Assembly: GCF_032854445.1 (NCBI RefSeq)
Contig: NC_088299.1
Coordinates: 1,835,001-1,899,000, forward strand
Direction: 5' to 3'
Source of the DNA: Liolophura sinensis
Lineage: Eukaryota; Mollusca; Polyplacophora; Chitonida; Chitonidae
Length of the DNA: 64,000 bases
The notes beneath the pieces are model-generated. The model made no database searches and was not told the origin of the DNA. It saw only the letters and a list, made by a program, of their open reading frames with translations. The translations under genes and the position numbers were made by a program. This document shows, piece after piece, positions 26,341-39,616 of the stretch. The number at the start of each line of letters is the position of its first letter. The stretch's first letter is position 1.

Positions 26341-26448
26341 AACAAAAGTGATTTATTTGCCAACACGATGATCCGTCACCATCCCATAACCCATAATGGG
26401 TTATAATAGGAATGACCAGTATGATGACCCATTGTTCCTCACCAGCAA

Positions 26449-26818
26449 GAGTGAGTGAGTGAGTGATTGCTTTGGGTTTACCGTCGTATTTAACAACTTT
26501 TCAGTCATATGATGGCGAAGGAGTCCTTGGAGTGTATGCAATGTGCCTCCTTGTTACAGGGCGGATTCCACCGCTCTTTTATCAGGTGCTGCTTCACCGA
26601 GGCGACTTACCGAAGGCAAGTAATCCTCCCTCAGAAGGCAATATACTGACACAGGTCAACCAGTCGTTACACTATGCCCCTAATGCTGAACGCCAACCGT
26701 TGAAGTTACAACTTCCTCTTTTTTACGATCTTAGGTGTCACCCGACCCAGGATTGACCCAGGATCTACCGCCCCTGTGACGGACGCTCGGCCAACTGTGC
26801 TATCAGGATCGGTCCTCA
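26449..26818 (-). mobile_element. SINE family 2, near full length, in the satellite edge
   Basis: Starts with (GAGT)n, the reverse of the (ACTC)n tail, then the TCGTCATATGAC-like block, GGTGGAATCC, GAGGCGACTTACC and a tRNA-like head ending near 26815 with box-B-like GGATTGACCCAGGATC. 26-bp satellite units lie on both sides, so it inserted into the array. Confidence 0.85.
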
Positions 26819-26839
26819 CTGACTCTGACCATCGGGATG

Positions 26840-29335
26840 ACGCATTCTTCCCGATCAACAGGATAGGCTGGATGACTCATTTTTCCTACGAGTAGGATAA
26901 CGCATTACTCCTAATTGACAGCAGGATGACTCATTGTTATTGCCAGCAGGATGACCCATTGCTCCTGACCAGCAGGATGACCCATTGCTCCTGACCAGCA
27001 GGATGATCCATTACTCCTGACCAGCAGGATGATCCATTACTCCTGACCAGCAGGATGACCCATTACTCCTGACCAGCAGGATGATCCATTACTCCTGACC
27101 AGCAGGATGACCCATTACTCCTGACCAGCAGGATGACCCATTACTCCTGACCAGCAGGATGATCCATTGCTCCTGACCAGAAGGATGACCCATTACTTCA
27201 GCCCAGCAGGATGACCCGTTGTCATTACCAGCAGGATGACCCATAGTTATTACCAGCACGATGACCTGTTGTTATTGACAACAGGATGACCCATTGCTCC
27301 TGACCAGCAGGATGACCCGTTGCTTCTGACCAGCAGGACAACCCATTGTTATTTCCAACAGGATGACCCATTACTCCTGACCAGCAGGATGACCCATTGC
27401 TCCTGACCAGCAGGATGATCCATTGTCATTACCAGCAGGATGACCCATTACTCCTGACCAGCAGGATGACCCATTACTCCTAACCAGAAGGATGACCCAT
27501 TGCTCCTGACCAGCAGAATGACCCATTGCTCCTGACCAGCAGGATGATCCATTTTCATTACCAGCAGGATGATCCATTACTCCTGGCCAGCAGGATGACC
27601 CATTACTCCTAACCAGAAGGATGACCCATTGCTCCTGACCAGCAGGGTGACCCATAGCTCCTGACCAGCAGGATGATCCATTGTTATTGCCAGCAGGATG
27701 ACCCATTACTCCTGACCAGCAAGATGATCTATTGCTCCCGACCAGCAGAATGATCCATTGCTCCTGACCAGCAGGATGATCCATTGTCATTACCAGCAGG
27801 ATGACCCATTACTCCTGACCAGCAGGATGATCCATTACTCCTGACCCGCAGAATGGCCCATTGCTCCTGACCAGCAGGATGATCCATTGCTTCTGACCAG
27901 CAGGATGACCCATTGCTTCTGACCAGCAGGACGACCCATTGTTATTACCAGAAGGATGGTTCATTGCTTCTGACCAGCAGGATGACCCATTACTCCTGTC
28001 CAGCAGGATGACTCATTGCTCCTGACCAGCAGGATGACCCATTGCTCCTCTCCAGCAGGATGACCCATTACTCCTGACCAGCAGGATGACCCATTGCCTC
28101 TGACCAGCAGGATGATCCATTGCCCCTGACCAGCAGGATGACCCATTACTCCTGACCAGCAGGATGACCCATTACTCCTGACCAGCAGGATGACCCATTG
28201 TTATTGTCAGCAGGATGACCCATTGCTCGTGATCAGCAGGATGATCCATTATTCCTGACCAGCAGGATGGCCCATTACTCTTGACCAGCAAGATGGCCCA
28301 TTGCTCCTGACCAGCAGGTTGACCCATTACTGCTGACCAGCAGGATGACCCATTACTCATGACCAGCAGGATGACCCATTACTCCTGACCAGAAGGATGA
28401 CCCATTACTCCTGACCAGCAGGATGATCCATTGTTATTGCCAGCAGGATGGCCCATTACTCCTGACCAGCAGGATGATCCATTACTCCTGACCAGCAGGG
28501 TGATCCATTGCTCCTGACCAGCAGGATGATCCATTACTCCTGACCAGCAAGATGATCCATTGTCATTACCAGCAGGATGATCCATTGTTATTGCTAGCAG
28601 GATGGCCCATTACTCCTGACCAGCAGGATGACCCATTACTCCTGACCAGCAGGATGACCCATTACTCCTGACCAGCAGGGTGACCCATTGCCCCTGACCA
28701 GCAGGATGATCCATTGTTATTGCCAGCAGGATGACCCATTACTTCTGACCAGCAGGATGACCCATAGCTCCTGACAAGCAGGATGACCCATTACTCCTGG
28801 CCAGCAGGATGATCCATTACTCCTGACCAGCAAGATGATCCATTGTCATTACCAGCAGGATGATCCATTGTTATTGCTAGCAGGATGGCCCATTACTCCT
28901 GACCAGCAGGATGACCCATTACTCCTGACCAGCAGGATGACCCATTACTCCTGGCCAGCAGGATGATCCATTACTCCTGACCAGCAAGATGATCCATTGT
29001 CATTACCAGCAGGATGATCCATTGTTATTGCTAGCAGGATGGCCCACTACTCCTGACCAGCAGGATGACCCATTACTCCTGACCAGCAGGATGACCCATT
29101 ACTCCTGACCAGCAGGGTGACCCATTGCCCCTGACCAGCAGGATGATCCATTGTTATTGCCAGCAGGATGACCCATTACTTCTGACCAGCAGGATGACCC
29201 ATTACTCCTGGCCAGCAGGATGACCCATTACTCCTGACCAGCAGGATGATCCATTGTTATTGCCAGCAGGATGACCCATTACTCCTGACCAGCAGGATGA
29301 CCCATTACTCCTGACCAGCAGGATGATCTATTGCA
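26840..29335 (+). repeat. 26-bp minisatellite, about 95 units
   Basis: Unit CAGGATGACCCATTACTCCT followed by GACCAG. Units are diverged near 26840-26940 and much more uniform inside. Variants alternate (ATTGTCATTACCAG, ATTGTTATTGC(C/T)AG) and larger blocks recur, for example near 28553, 28843 and 28993, showing a higher-order pattern. More units lie at 26350-26448 and 24180-24240, split off by a SINE and a LINE. Because 26 is not a multiple of 3, all - strand frames cycle through the same 26-residue string; these frames are not taken as genes. Confidence 0.97.
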
Positions 29336-29878
29336 TGGTCCTGACCAGTATCTTGCTTAACCGAAAAGAAGCCATAGTCTATCGATTCTTTTGTGTAGAA
29401 AATTGTCAACAAATTGTGTCAACAAAATTCATCCTAAAACACAGATAGGGATAGATTTTTTATACAAACAAGACTAGACCAATGAGAAACCATATATTCT
29501 CCACCAGTAGAATTTTTAAGAACTCAAAACGTATGCCGCTCTTCCTGTTAGGAAGTCATTGTTGGCGTTTTGCGAAAAAATGTACGATTTGATGGATGGT
29601 TTACAATTTCCTTTTCCATCGGAGAATCTTCAACAGGTTTGATACATTTTTGCAATCATTTTTACCTGATCGTTCTATTTCAGGTTTTCATCAAAGTAGG
29701 CCCTACATACCCAAAAGCTTAGTATACCATTTTTTTTTTTTTCGTTTTTTTCCCCTAGTTTTTCTTCATCAGTTGCCACAGAGAATGAATTATGGTTGAG
29801 GGCATTTAAGCGAAAAACGTTTGAATTCTGAGTCAACATTTATGTACATACAATTTGCATCACACCATTCTTTAACAT

Positions 29879-30133
29879 CGGGGTCTCCGTGGCTGAGAGT
29901 GTTAACACGCTAACCCCACGCGATAACCCAGGCGCCTCTCACCAATGCACTCGCCGTGAGTTCAAATCCTGCTCATGCTGGCTTCTTCTCCGGCCGTACT
30001 TGGGAAGGCCTCTAGCAACCTGCGGATGGTCGTTTTTCCCCCGTGCTCTGCTCGGTTTCCTCACAACTTACTGCAACCACCACGTCCTATAAGTGAAATA
30101 TTCTAAAAACACCAATCAAAAAAAAAAAAAAAA
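29879..30133 (+). mobile_element. SINE family 1, old full-length copy
   Basis: Head GGGGTCTCCGTGGCTGAGAG, box B GAGTTCAAATCC, tail CACCAATCA(A)n. Diverged across the whole length. Confidence 0.85.
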
Positions 30134-31671
30134 TTATTTATACATCATCCACACTCTTGTTGATTTTCTGCTTATGCAAAATTATCAGAAGAACTATAGA
30201 CACTGTGCCTGTAAACATTTGAGCATTAATGAAGTGTCAAACTAAGCGATGTATTGGAGTTCTAAAATCCCTTTGTGAAATCGACACCTGCACAGTAAGT
30301 TAAATGTAAATTATACATAGCTTAATGTGAGCATTGTCCACACAACATATAATAAAACCTACAGTTTTTCACCCATCATCTACAGTGCATGAGGGCATCA
30401 TGGGACAGTTCTAATCTTTGATCTTTCTTTATCAAGAAGGTATGTATACACATATATGGTAGCGTATTCTAAATCAAGGAACATTTAGTGTGAAGTCCCA
30501 CTCTGAAACCGTAAAATCTTACATCTTACAATAGATTTTATTTCACTTCCTACTATGCTCGCTTTCAAAATATAAGAATCTGTTTTATAATCCCTCAAGC
30601 TGCATCAACAATATAAGGAATATTTGAATTAGTTATATCATAGAACATTTTTTTTTTTATTATCATTGTTTTGCCATAGGTTATATGGAAGCCGGTCATA
30701 ATTAAGGCTTTCATATCGTACCATCATTCTATCGTTCCATCGCTTCGCAGTATCGTTCTATCGCTTCGCACTATCGTGTCATCGCTTCGCACTATCGTGT
30801 CATCGCTTTGTTCCATGCATCGCTTCGTGCAATCTTGTCATCCCTTTGTGTAGGACTACTGTAGTGCCATATGGCTTCATTCCACTGTAAGCCGAGACAT
30901 CAAGGTCTACATGGTACGGTGATGACATACATGAAACGTTTGCTGGTACAGTGACGACATACATGAAAACGTTTGTTATTTATTTTAAATATGTAGTTTA
31001 TGATGTGTTTAGCTAACATATAGAAGAACAAAAAAAGCTTCTTAGCTTTGTTCTAATTGGGGCGTAGAAATGAAAACAGGCCCACGCAATCAGTCCGAAA
31101 ATTAAGTAGGCCTACCCGTGCCGGTATAACCTGCAACATAATGACGTCAACGGAGATATGGTATATTTAGAAGTCAAAACCACTGTTGTGGGCGGAAGAG
31201 TCCAATGGGGGCGGAGGCCCCGCTTTACCAGTAAGCCCAAGTTCATTGATGATGCCATTTACCATCATTCCCGACCATTGGCGGAAATATGCATAGAGTA
31301 GAGCGGTTCTTAAGAGGTATACAATACCGGTATCGGTATGTCTCAAAAGTTGCATTCATTTTTTTTTTTCATTAGTATTATTTTTTTTCATAACTTTCTT
31401 CGTTTTTTCCTTTAACCGGCTTGCATAATGTCTCTAATATCATTGTATGGAGGACTCGACGTTCTTGTTTTTTTTATTTTTTATTTTTTTATTTTTGTGT
31501 CATCGAGACATTAGGCCTACGTAGGCCTACATCATACATACAAACTACATGATATAGGCCATACCGCGGAGAAATGCTATAATTTTTAAGTCGGTACCGA
31601 AGCCAAAGATAGCCGTGTTTGATTATAACTGATTTCACCAAGGGTTTGGTCATACCAAACCTCGGTTTTGC
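30134..31671. other. Region upstream of APRT
   Basis: AT-rich with poly-T tracts and the 21-bp repeat at 30729. No gene seen; the E-box at 31672 marks the likely promoter side. Confidence 0.5.
30729..30852 (+). repeat. 21-bp tandem repeat, about 5 units
   Basis: ATCGCTTCGCACTATCGTGT units, the outer ones degenerate. Confidence 0.85.
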
Positions 31672-31681
31672 GTCACGTGAC
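31672..31681. promoter_or_regulatory. Palindromic E-box GTCACGTGAC upstream of APRT
   Basis: A perfect 10-base palindrome lies about 120 bases before the APRT start codon. It matches the bHLH-zip E-box class (USF, MITF/TFEB 'CLEAR' type). Its position suggests a proximal promoter element; binding is inferred only. Confidence 0.4.
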
Positions 31682-31797
31682 ACATACAGGTTTTGTGACC
31701 TACATTTCCAAGTGACTGTTAGTTCATGTTGTTGTTGTTATCTATGAGCTGAGCAGGCCGAGCCGAATGTGCAGCGGCGAGTTGTGTGGAGGATGCT

Positions 31798-34700
31798 ATG
31801 GCTTGTAACGAAGCAATCAGAGCAGCTAAACTCGCGAAAATTCGAGCCGCTGTTCAATCTTACCCAGATTTCCCTAAGCCGGGAGTTCTCTTCAGGTATA
31901 AATTATGTCAAATTTTATAATATTGGTGCCTGTTAGTTGTAGGCCTACATGTACATATGCAGTTGCCAGAGGCTGTGTGTTCAGCCAGGCCATTGACCTA
32001 CGCCTGCGGTGATACTGACAGTATATAGGGCATCAATACTTTCTCACATTTATTGATACTGGCAAAATGGAGGGTGTTTTGCTGGAAATCACCAGCGTAC
32101 TGTTTTTCTATGACGTGGGGAACGATGAAATATTCTTCCTCAAAACTCGCACGTACCATGCAGGTGTGCCTGCAAATAACTTTTTGATGTGTGACTTACA
32201 GTTTTTAGTCTGAGGCTGAGTTTGTGCAACGTTACTCTTGAAGTACTGGTACACAGAACACATTCCCAAATGTTGTTTACACGTTTGTCATGGCATTACT
32301 TATTGGCCTACATTGAGTTTGGACCTGACAGGATGGCATTTGATGCATGCCAACGGGATACCAGCGGGTTGTCTTCCCACAACAGGTGGCGCAAGTGTGA
32401 GTTAGGACTTGCACGTCACAAGTCTTTTGCTGCTCATTGAAATGACGTAATACTTCCCACTTCTGATTTCTGCCCGCATCCCATTAATAAGCCTGCTCTG
32501 AATTACCGCCCTTGTTACACGACATCGACTATGACGTGACGCAAGATTAGTTTGTGAGGCGTGAATCTACGAGAAGTGGGACCTCGCCTTTTGAAGCATG
32601 GATTGTATAAGTTATGTCATGACAGAGACAAATATTTTCTGGGCATCACAGTGTAAAAACATGATATAAGCCTTTGAGAGTGGAAAATATCTTGAATAAA
32701 TTAAGCCCATGACAGCGACTTCGGCGAAGCTGTCTATTTTATTTAATTATGGACAGGGCTTTAAGTTTGCCTCTGAATTGATTAAAAAAAGAAGTACATA
32801 ACTTTGTTCATGGAATTTCCAACAAAGTTTACAAAATTAAAATCTCTCTTAAAGCTAGTCTTCAACTAGTTTGTGCTACTCCGAAACTGTCATTGGTCAT
32901 AATTTGAGGTCCCACCTGACCACAGTCTACTTCTACAAATGAACCTTTTAAACGGGAGATTGACCTCAAGGGAGGTAATTCCCTTCGGCCCTATTGACAA
33001 AATCTTTGTTGGGCTGCTTATTTTCAGGGTTGTTTTGGCCGACATACCAGACAGCCAGTGTAGCTAAGATCAAACCATAGGCCCTCGTATCATCATACAA
33101 GCTAGTCATATTCTGTGTGTACTGTATGTATATAGAAACGCATAGATTTCTATCTGCTTTAACCAATAATATCACCTATGTCATATGAAGGAAACAGAGT
33201 AGACAGAAGAATAATGGCGCTGTGTCCAGATAAACCACTAATTTATGTACTTATGTTTTGATGGATTCTGTCCACATTGTGGATAATTCCAATGTGACCG
33301 TTGGTGGTGTAAGACTCGCAGGACGCCACAAAGTACGGATGAGAGAAAAACTAACACAGAAAGTCTATCTTTCTAAAATTGCTAAAACTTAGTTTCCGGG
33401 GCCTCCGTGGCTCAGTCGGTTAGCGCGCTAGCACAGCGTAATGACCCAGAAGCCTCTCACCAATGCGGTCGCTGTGAGTTCAAGTCCAGCTCATGCTGGC
33501 TTCCTCTCCGGCCGTAAGTGGGAAGGTCTGCCAGCAAACTGCGGATGGTCGTGGGTTTCCCCCGGGCTGTGCCCGGTTTCCACCCACCATAATGCTGGCC
33601 GCCGTCGTATAAGTGAAATATTCTTGAGTACGGCGTAAAACACCAATCAAATAAATAAATAAATAAAACTTAGTTTCCGACCTTGCCCTTCTTTACACAT
33701 TCAGAACACATAGAGTAGAATGACAGGGTCTGTTGGATTCATACGGAGGCCTGTGTTAATCAGACATATGCATCATGTTTATGCTAACACCATGCACAGT
33801 TAAATAGGTGCCATTGATGACCCATGATGTTTTAGCGGTTACAAAGAGATTGCATTAAATGGTCTTTGACGTTTTGGGGTTCATGGTGGTTCGTGGGTCA
33901 AATTGGATACAGTGGGTATCGGCTTGCAATCAAATATAGCAAAATGATGACTTTCCATCTTACAACAGACTGAAAAAAAAATATTAAGCTGAATGTGGGT
34001 AGACCAAAAATCAAATATTTTGAAAAAAATTTGCATACGTTAATGTTACATGTATGTAGTTGTCAGTACCCTTTTCTTTTAACAGGGACATTTTTCCTAT
34101 CTTTCAAAACCCTTATGTGTACGAAGACCTGATATCAGTTATGGAAGATCACATTAAAGAGCAACACCTGCAGGTGGATGTACTGGTTGGGTTAGAATCC
34201 AGGGGGTTTCTGTTTGCCCCTCTCTTGGCGTATAACCTGGGCAAGAGCTTCGTTCCAGTTCGCAAGAAAGGCAAACTACCTGGAGAAGTTGTATCCATAA
34301 AGTATGGCTTGGAATATGGAGAGGTAAGAATTACTGCTGTATATCTACTGAACACATAGCTGGCAATGGGGTAAGACATTTTAGCGCGAATTTGTGTGTA
34401 ACGTAAGAAATAATGATAATCGTGATGCATGTGTAGTGCAGTGTCCGTTAGGAAGAGTTGTCTGGACAGATTGACTGTCACTGATCCCTGTAGGAAAACA
34501 TGAAAGGTTCTGTTCCCAAACTTCAATGGTGACATTGTGACTATAGAGAAATTTCAAAAATGCAACTCAAAATGATGCTTTCTTAGACCTTATAAGTCTG
34601 TGACTGAAAGAAATTTGTATGAAAACAATTTTATTGGTAAAACATCATATTTTGTTTAATTTGCTGATTAGTTGTAATACAGCTTGTTTAGTTTAGACAG

Positions 34701-37700
34701 CCAACAGTTTGGGAGCCCAAACGTTTTCCAGAACTGAATTAGCTCTAGAAATGGTCCAGGTTTGACAGATTTGGTGGATGTAAGATTTGTGTATAGTCAC
34801 TGATCCCTTCTGGAGATCAGATGGATGTAGGGTTTGTGTACTGTCACTGATCCCTTCTGGAGATCAGATGGATGTAGGATTCGTGTACAGTCACTGATCC
34901 CTTCTGGAGATCAGATGGATGTAGGGTTTGTATACAGTCACTGATCTCTTCTGGAGGATTGATGGATGTAGGGTTTGTGTACTGTCACTGATCCCTTCTA
35001 AAGATCAGATGGATATAGGGTTTGTATACAGTCACTGATCTCTTCTGGAGACTTGATGGATGTAGGATTTGTGTACTGTCACTGATTGCTTTTGGAGATT
35101 TGATGGATATAGTGTTTGTGTACTGTCACTGATCCCTTTTGGAGATCACATGGATGTAGGGTTTGTATACTGTCACTGATCCCTTTTGGAGATTTGATGA
35201 ATGTAGTGTTTGTATACTGCCACTGATCCCTTCTGTAGATCTGATGGATGTAGGATTTGTGTACTGTCACTGATCCCTTCTGGAGATCAGATGGATATAG
35301 GGTTTGTTTACAGTCACTGATCTCTTCTGGAGATTTGATGGATGTAGGATTTGTGTTCTGTCACTAATCCCTTCTGGAGATCAGATGGATATAGGGTTTG
35401 TATACTGTCACTGATCTCCTCTGGAGATTTGATGGATGTAGTTTTTGTGTACTGTCACTGACCCCTTGTGTAGGTCAGATGGATGTAGTGTTTGTATACT
35501 GTCACTGATCTCCTTCTGGAGATCTGATGGATGTAGGATTTGTATACTGTCACTAATCCCTTCTGTAGATATGATGGGTGTAGAGTTTGTGTACTGTCAC
35601 CGATCCCTTCTGGAGATGAGATGGATGTAGGGTTTATGTACTGTCACTGATCCCCTCTGGAGATTTGATGGATGCAGGGTTTGTGTACTGTCACTGATCC
35701 CTTCTGGACATTTGATGGATGTAGTGTTTGTGTACTGTCACTGATCCCTTCTGGAGATTTGATGGATGTAAGGTTTGTGTAATGTCACTGACCTCTTCTG
35801 TAGGTCAGTTGGATGTAGTTTTTGTATACTGTCACTGATCCCTTCTAGAGATCTGATGAATGTAGTGTTTGTATACTGTCACTAATCCCTTCTGGGGATC
35901 TGATGGATGTATGGTTTGTATACTGTCACTGATCCCTTATGGAGATCAGATAGATGTATGGTTTGTATACTGTCACTAATCCCTTCTGTAGATCTGATGG
36001 ATGTAGGATTTGTGTACTGTCACCGATCCCTTCTGGGGATCAGATGGATATAGGGTTTGTATACAGTCACTGATCTCTTCTGGAGATTTGATGGATGTAG
36101 GGTTTGTGTACTGTCACTGATCCCTTCTTGAGATCAGATGGATGTAGTGTTTGTATACAGTCACTGATCCCTTCTGGAGACTTGATGGATGTAGGGTTTG
36201 TGTACTGTCACTGATCCCTTTTGGAGATTTGATGGATATAGTGTTTGTGTACTGTCACTGATCCCTTCTGTAGATCTGATGGATGTAGGATTTGTGTACT
36301 GTCACTGATCCCTTCTGGAGATCAGATGGATATAGGGTTTGTATACTGTCACTGATCCCTTCTGGAGATTTGATGGATGTAGGATTTGTGTTCTGTCACT
36401 GATCCCTTCTGGAGATCAGATGGATGTAGGATTTGTGTACTGTCACTGATCCCTTCTGGGGATCAGATGGATATAGGGTTTGTATACAGTCACTGATCTC
36501 TTCTGTAGGTCAGATGGATGTAGTGTTTGTATACTGTCACTGATCCCTTCTGGAGATCAGATGGATGTAGTGTTTGTATACTGTCACTAATCCCTTCTGG
36601 GGATCTGATGGATGTAGTGTTTGTATACTGTCACTGATCCCTTCTGGAGATCTGATGGATGTAGGATTTGTATACTGTCACTAATCCCTTCTGGGGATCT
36701 GATGGATGTATGGTTTGTATACTGTCACTAATCCCTTCTGTAGATCAGATGGATGTAGAGTTTGTGTACTGTCACTGATCCCTTCTGGGGATCTGATGGA
36801 TGTAGGGTTTGTGTACTGTCACCGATCCCTTCTGGAGATCAGATGGATGTAGAGTTTGTGTACTGTCACCGATCCCTTCTGGGGATCTGATGGATGTAGG
36901 GTTTGTGTACTGTCACTGATTGCTTCTAGAGATCTGATGGGTGTAGTGTTTGTGTTTTGTCACTAATCCCTTCTGGGGATCTGATGGATATAGGGTTTGT
37001 GTACTGTCACTAATCCCTTCTGGAGATCAGATGGATGTAGGGTCTGTTTAGCTCTCACTAATCATACACCTTACAGTGCATGTGCCAATCTTTATGCTTG
37101 CCTTTACATCACTGACCCCACTAGACAAGCTTGACCTTTGAAGCCCAGCTGTGCAATGCATGTAGGTCACTACACTAGGTGTTCATACAGGTACATCTTT
37201 ATTTGGATAAATATTGTTTTTCTGATGGGTTGTCCCACTAACAGAGATTTGATGAGATACTTGTATTACTTTATTGAATTAGGACACCTTCGAGGTTCAG
37301 AAACATGCAATTAAACCTGGACAAAAAGTGATTATTGTTGATGACCTCCTGGCCACTGGAGGTGAGTATTCTGCATCATATCTAGATATTCACTGATTAT
37401 TCTCTTTGTACAATGTTGCCTGTGCAGACTGAGTGCTGATTAGTTTTCTTCCATTTCCTACTGATTAACATCACTGCGTAAAATACCGTTACCCCCCCCC
37501 CTCCCCCCCATGCATTAACCTGATGTATTCTAGAATGATGCTGATACACGGATTTGTAGGGCCCCAGTAGCTCAGTTGGTTAGCATGCTAGCACAGCATA
37601 ATGACCCAAGAGTCTCTCACCAATGGGTTCGCTGTGAGTTCAAGTCCAGCTTATACTGGCTTTATCTCCTACTGTACATGGGAAGGTCTGTCGTTAACCT

Positions 37701-38969
37701 ATGGATGGTTGTGGGTTTTCCCCCGAGCTGTGCCTGGTTTCCACCCACCATAATGCTGACCGCCATCGTATAAGTGAAATATTCTTGAGTACGGCGTAAA
37801 ACACCAATCAAATAAATCAATCAATCAATAAATAAATAAATCCATGGATTTGTCAACCCTCTAAAAACAATAAAGACAGCATTAACAAAACCGTGGTCTT
37901 CACAGTTAGTCATAATTACTGTATTTCATGTAAAATTTTGCATCTTTCAAGTGGCTCATTTTGATAGTGATTGTTTCGTCTGCCTTATGGCTTTTTTGTT
38001 GTTGTGAAGTTTGAATAATTTCTTATCAGAAATACTTTAAGCATTGGCATCAGTAGTGCCATTTCATGACCTTCATTAGCATTTGAAAAGTACATTCTTA
38101 TATACCAAACTTTAGGAGAAGGACCATAATGTTCTTCGAAGTAAGAAAACAGAATGTTGCAAACCTCTGGCAGCAGGACTCATGAAACACAAAACACAGA
38201 ACGTAATGTTCCTTGCCCAGCTCATCATAATTCGTCAGATTGATTGCTTAGGTGACTTTAATAATGCATATATGGTTAGAGAATCCACCTCGAAGTTGGG
38301 AGTTCCGGGATCAAACCTGGGTCGGGTCATGCCAAAGACTTTAAAAATGGAACTCGCTTGGCACTCAGCATAGAGGGGTTAAAGCAAGAAACAACTCCTC
38401 GTCATATGACTGAAGAATTGAAAAAACGACGTAAAACTCTATGCATGCATACAAAAATAATGGGTCACATGTAGACTTCAGTATCCTTTGGGCCAGCATT
38501 TGTGCGTGCATATCTGTCCCATATGAAAGTAGACAGTGATTTTACTCTAATTGGCTGTCCACAAAATACACGTTAAAACCAGGAGTGTTGGTACAAACAT
38601 TATTATACACCCCAGATCATGGCTCTTCTGGAGAAACTGGACAATACCCAACGTAAAGCACTTAGGAGCAAAAATAGCAACAGCATGTCAAAGTTATTAT
38701 AAACTGGTACCTTTTTTTATTGATAGTTAGTGATATATCTGTAGAATATTCATTTTGTTTCCCTCAAGACTGGACAAGGCCCTTTACCTGTTTTATTACA
38801 ACTGTCTTTTTTAAAAATTTTTTATTTGGTAGGTACAATGAAAGCTGCATGTGAACTAATTGAAAACTTGAAGGCAGAAGTGTTGGAGTGTATTACAGTC
38901 ATTGAATTACTGGATTTGAAAGGCAGAGAACGACTTAACAGACCTTGCACAACAATTTTGCAGTTTTAA
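31798..38969 (+). CDS. APRT: Adenine phosphoribosyltransferase, 4 coding exons
   Basis: Converts adenine and PRPP to AMP and pyrophosphate in cytosolic purine salvage. Coding exons: 31798-31895, 34086-34323, 37283-37361 and 38833-38969, joined in frame by GT-AG introns (phases 2, 0, 1), giving 183 residues; the human enzyme is 180. Visible marks: [15 protein letters not shown] (residues 21-35), LESRGFLF (69-76), RKKGKLPG (92-99), LEYG (108-111) and the PRPP-binding loop [13 protein letters not shown] (128-140), followed by the usual TMKAACEL and [10 protein letters not shown]. The ATG at 31798 is chosen because it gives the expected N-terminus; an ATG five bases upstream is in another frame. 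The C-terminus ends LQF, close to LQYE in human. Intron 2 holds a large minisatellite; introns 1 and 3 hold SINEs. No damage is seen in the reading frame. The assignment is very secure; exon 1 lacks transcript support. Confidence 0.96.
33384..33678 (+). mobile_element. SINE family 1, full length, in APRT intron 1
   Basis: Complete element with (AAAT)n tail. AAAACTTAGTTTCC flanks it at 33384-33397 and 33665-33678, a 14-base duplication, so it is a recent insertion. Confidence 0.95.
34757..37062 (+). repeat. 47-bp minisatellite in APRT intron 2, about 49 units
   Basis: Unit GATGGATGTAGGGTTTGTGT, ACTGTCACTGATCCCTTCTG, GAGATCA, repeated head to tail and filling most of the 3-kb intron. Units differ at a few fixed places (GTGTACT/GTATACT, GATCA/GATTT/GATCTG), so subtypes alternate. 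It does not resemble the flanking APRT exons. Confidence 0.97.
37550..37853 (+). mobile_element. SINE family 1, full length, in APRT intron 3
   Basis: Head GGCCCCAGTAGCTCAGTTGG, box B GAGTTCAAGTCC, tail (AAAT)n. GGATTTGT repeats at 37550-37557 and 37846-37853. More diverged than the copy in intron 1. Confidence 0.92.
38262..38450 (+). mobile_element. SINE family 2 relative in APRT intron 3
   Basis: TTCCGGGATCAAACCTGGGT, GACTTTAAAAATGGAACTCG, CTCGTCATATGACTGAAGAA and ACGACGTAAAACT in order. Confidence 0.8.
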
Positions 38970-39616
38970 TCGGAAAAAAACTTCCAGCAGTTCTATTGAA
39001 GTTGCAAAATGTTGCCGAAGAATACGTTATGAGGAAATGCAATTGTTTGTTACATTTTTTAGGACATCATGAAGTTATCAACAAGGAGTATAATCCCCAA
39101 AGAATTATTGAGAACCTAAATGTTGACAGTTAACAGAATAATCCAAAATCTTGATCTGGATGGAGTATGATTGTAACCGTGGTTACTGATGGGGCTCAGT
39201 GGAACCATACAGGAATCTTTGTTGCATGGAGAAAAATATCTGACTTGCTCATGGAATTACCAAACAAACAAAAAATCAATATGAACAGTTTGGTAAACAA
39301 TTTGGGGTGCCTGGACCATACCATTGGTCTGTGGGGGTGGGGGAGGTATGCGTATTATCTGTTGAAAATGCCGGATACATGTGCATATTTACCTCCATAA
39401 TAGACTTTCCTCGCTCCAGCAGCGTGCATTTGTCATTGGTGGAATGTTCTGTATGGTATGTTTGCTCATAGACGTGGCCAGAAGTTATGAAAGACTAGAG
39501 GGGAAGCTGGCAGTTACGAGGCCGGTACCACGGGGGTCCAGCTGGCCCTGTATTTAAACTCTTTTGTCTGTAACAACCTGAAACTAGTTTGACCCTTTTC
39601 TGTCAACATAGGCTAC

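Noticed and set aside
27371-28585. Repetitive - strand open frames taken as Trp/Gly-rich repeat proteins
   Set aside because: They follow from the 26-base tandem unit in every frame and have no start context, splice signals or flanking unique coding sequence.
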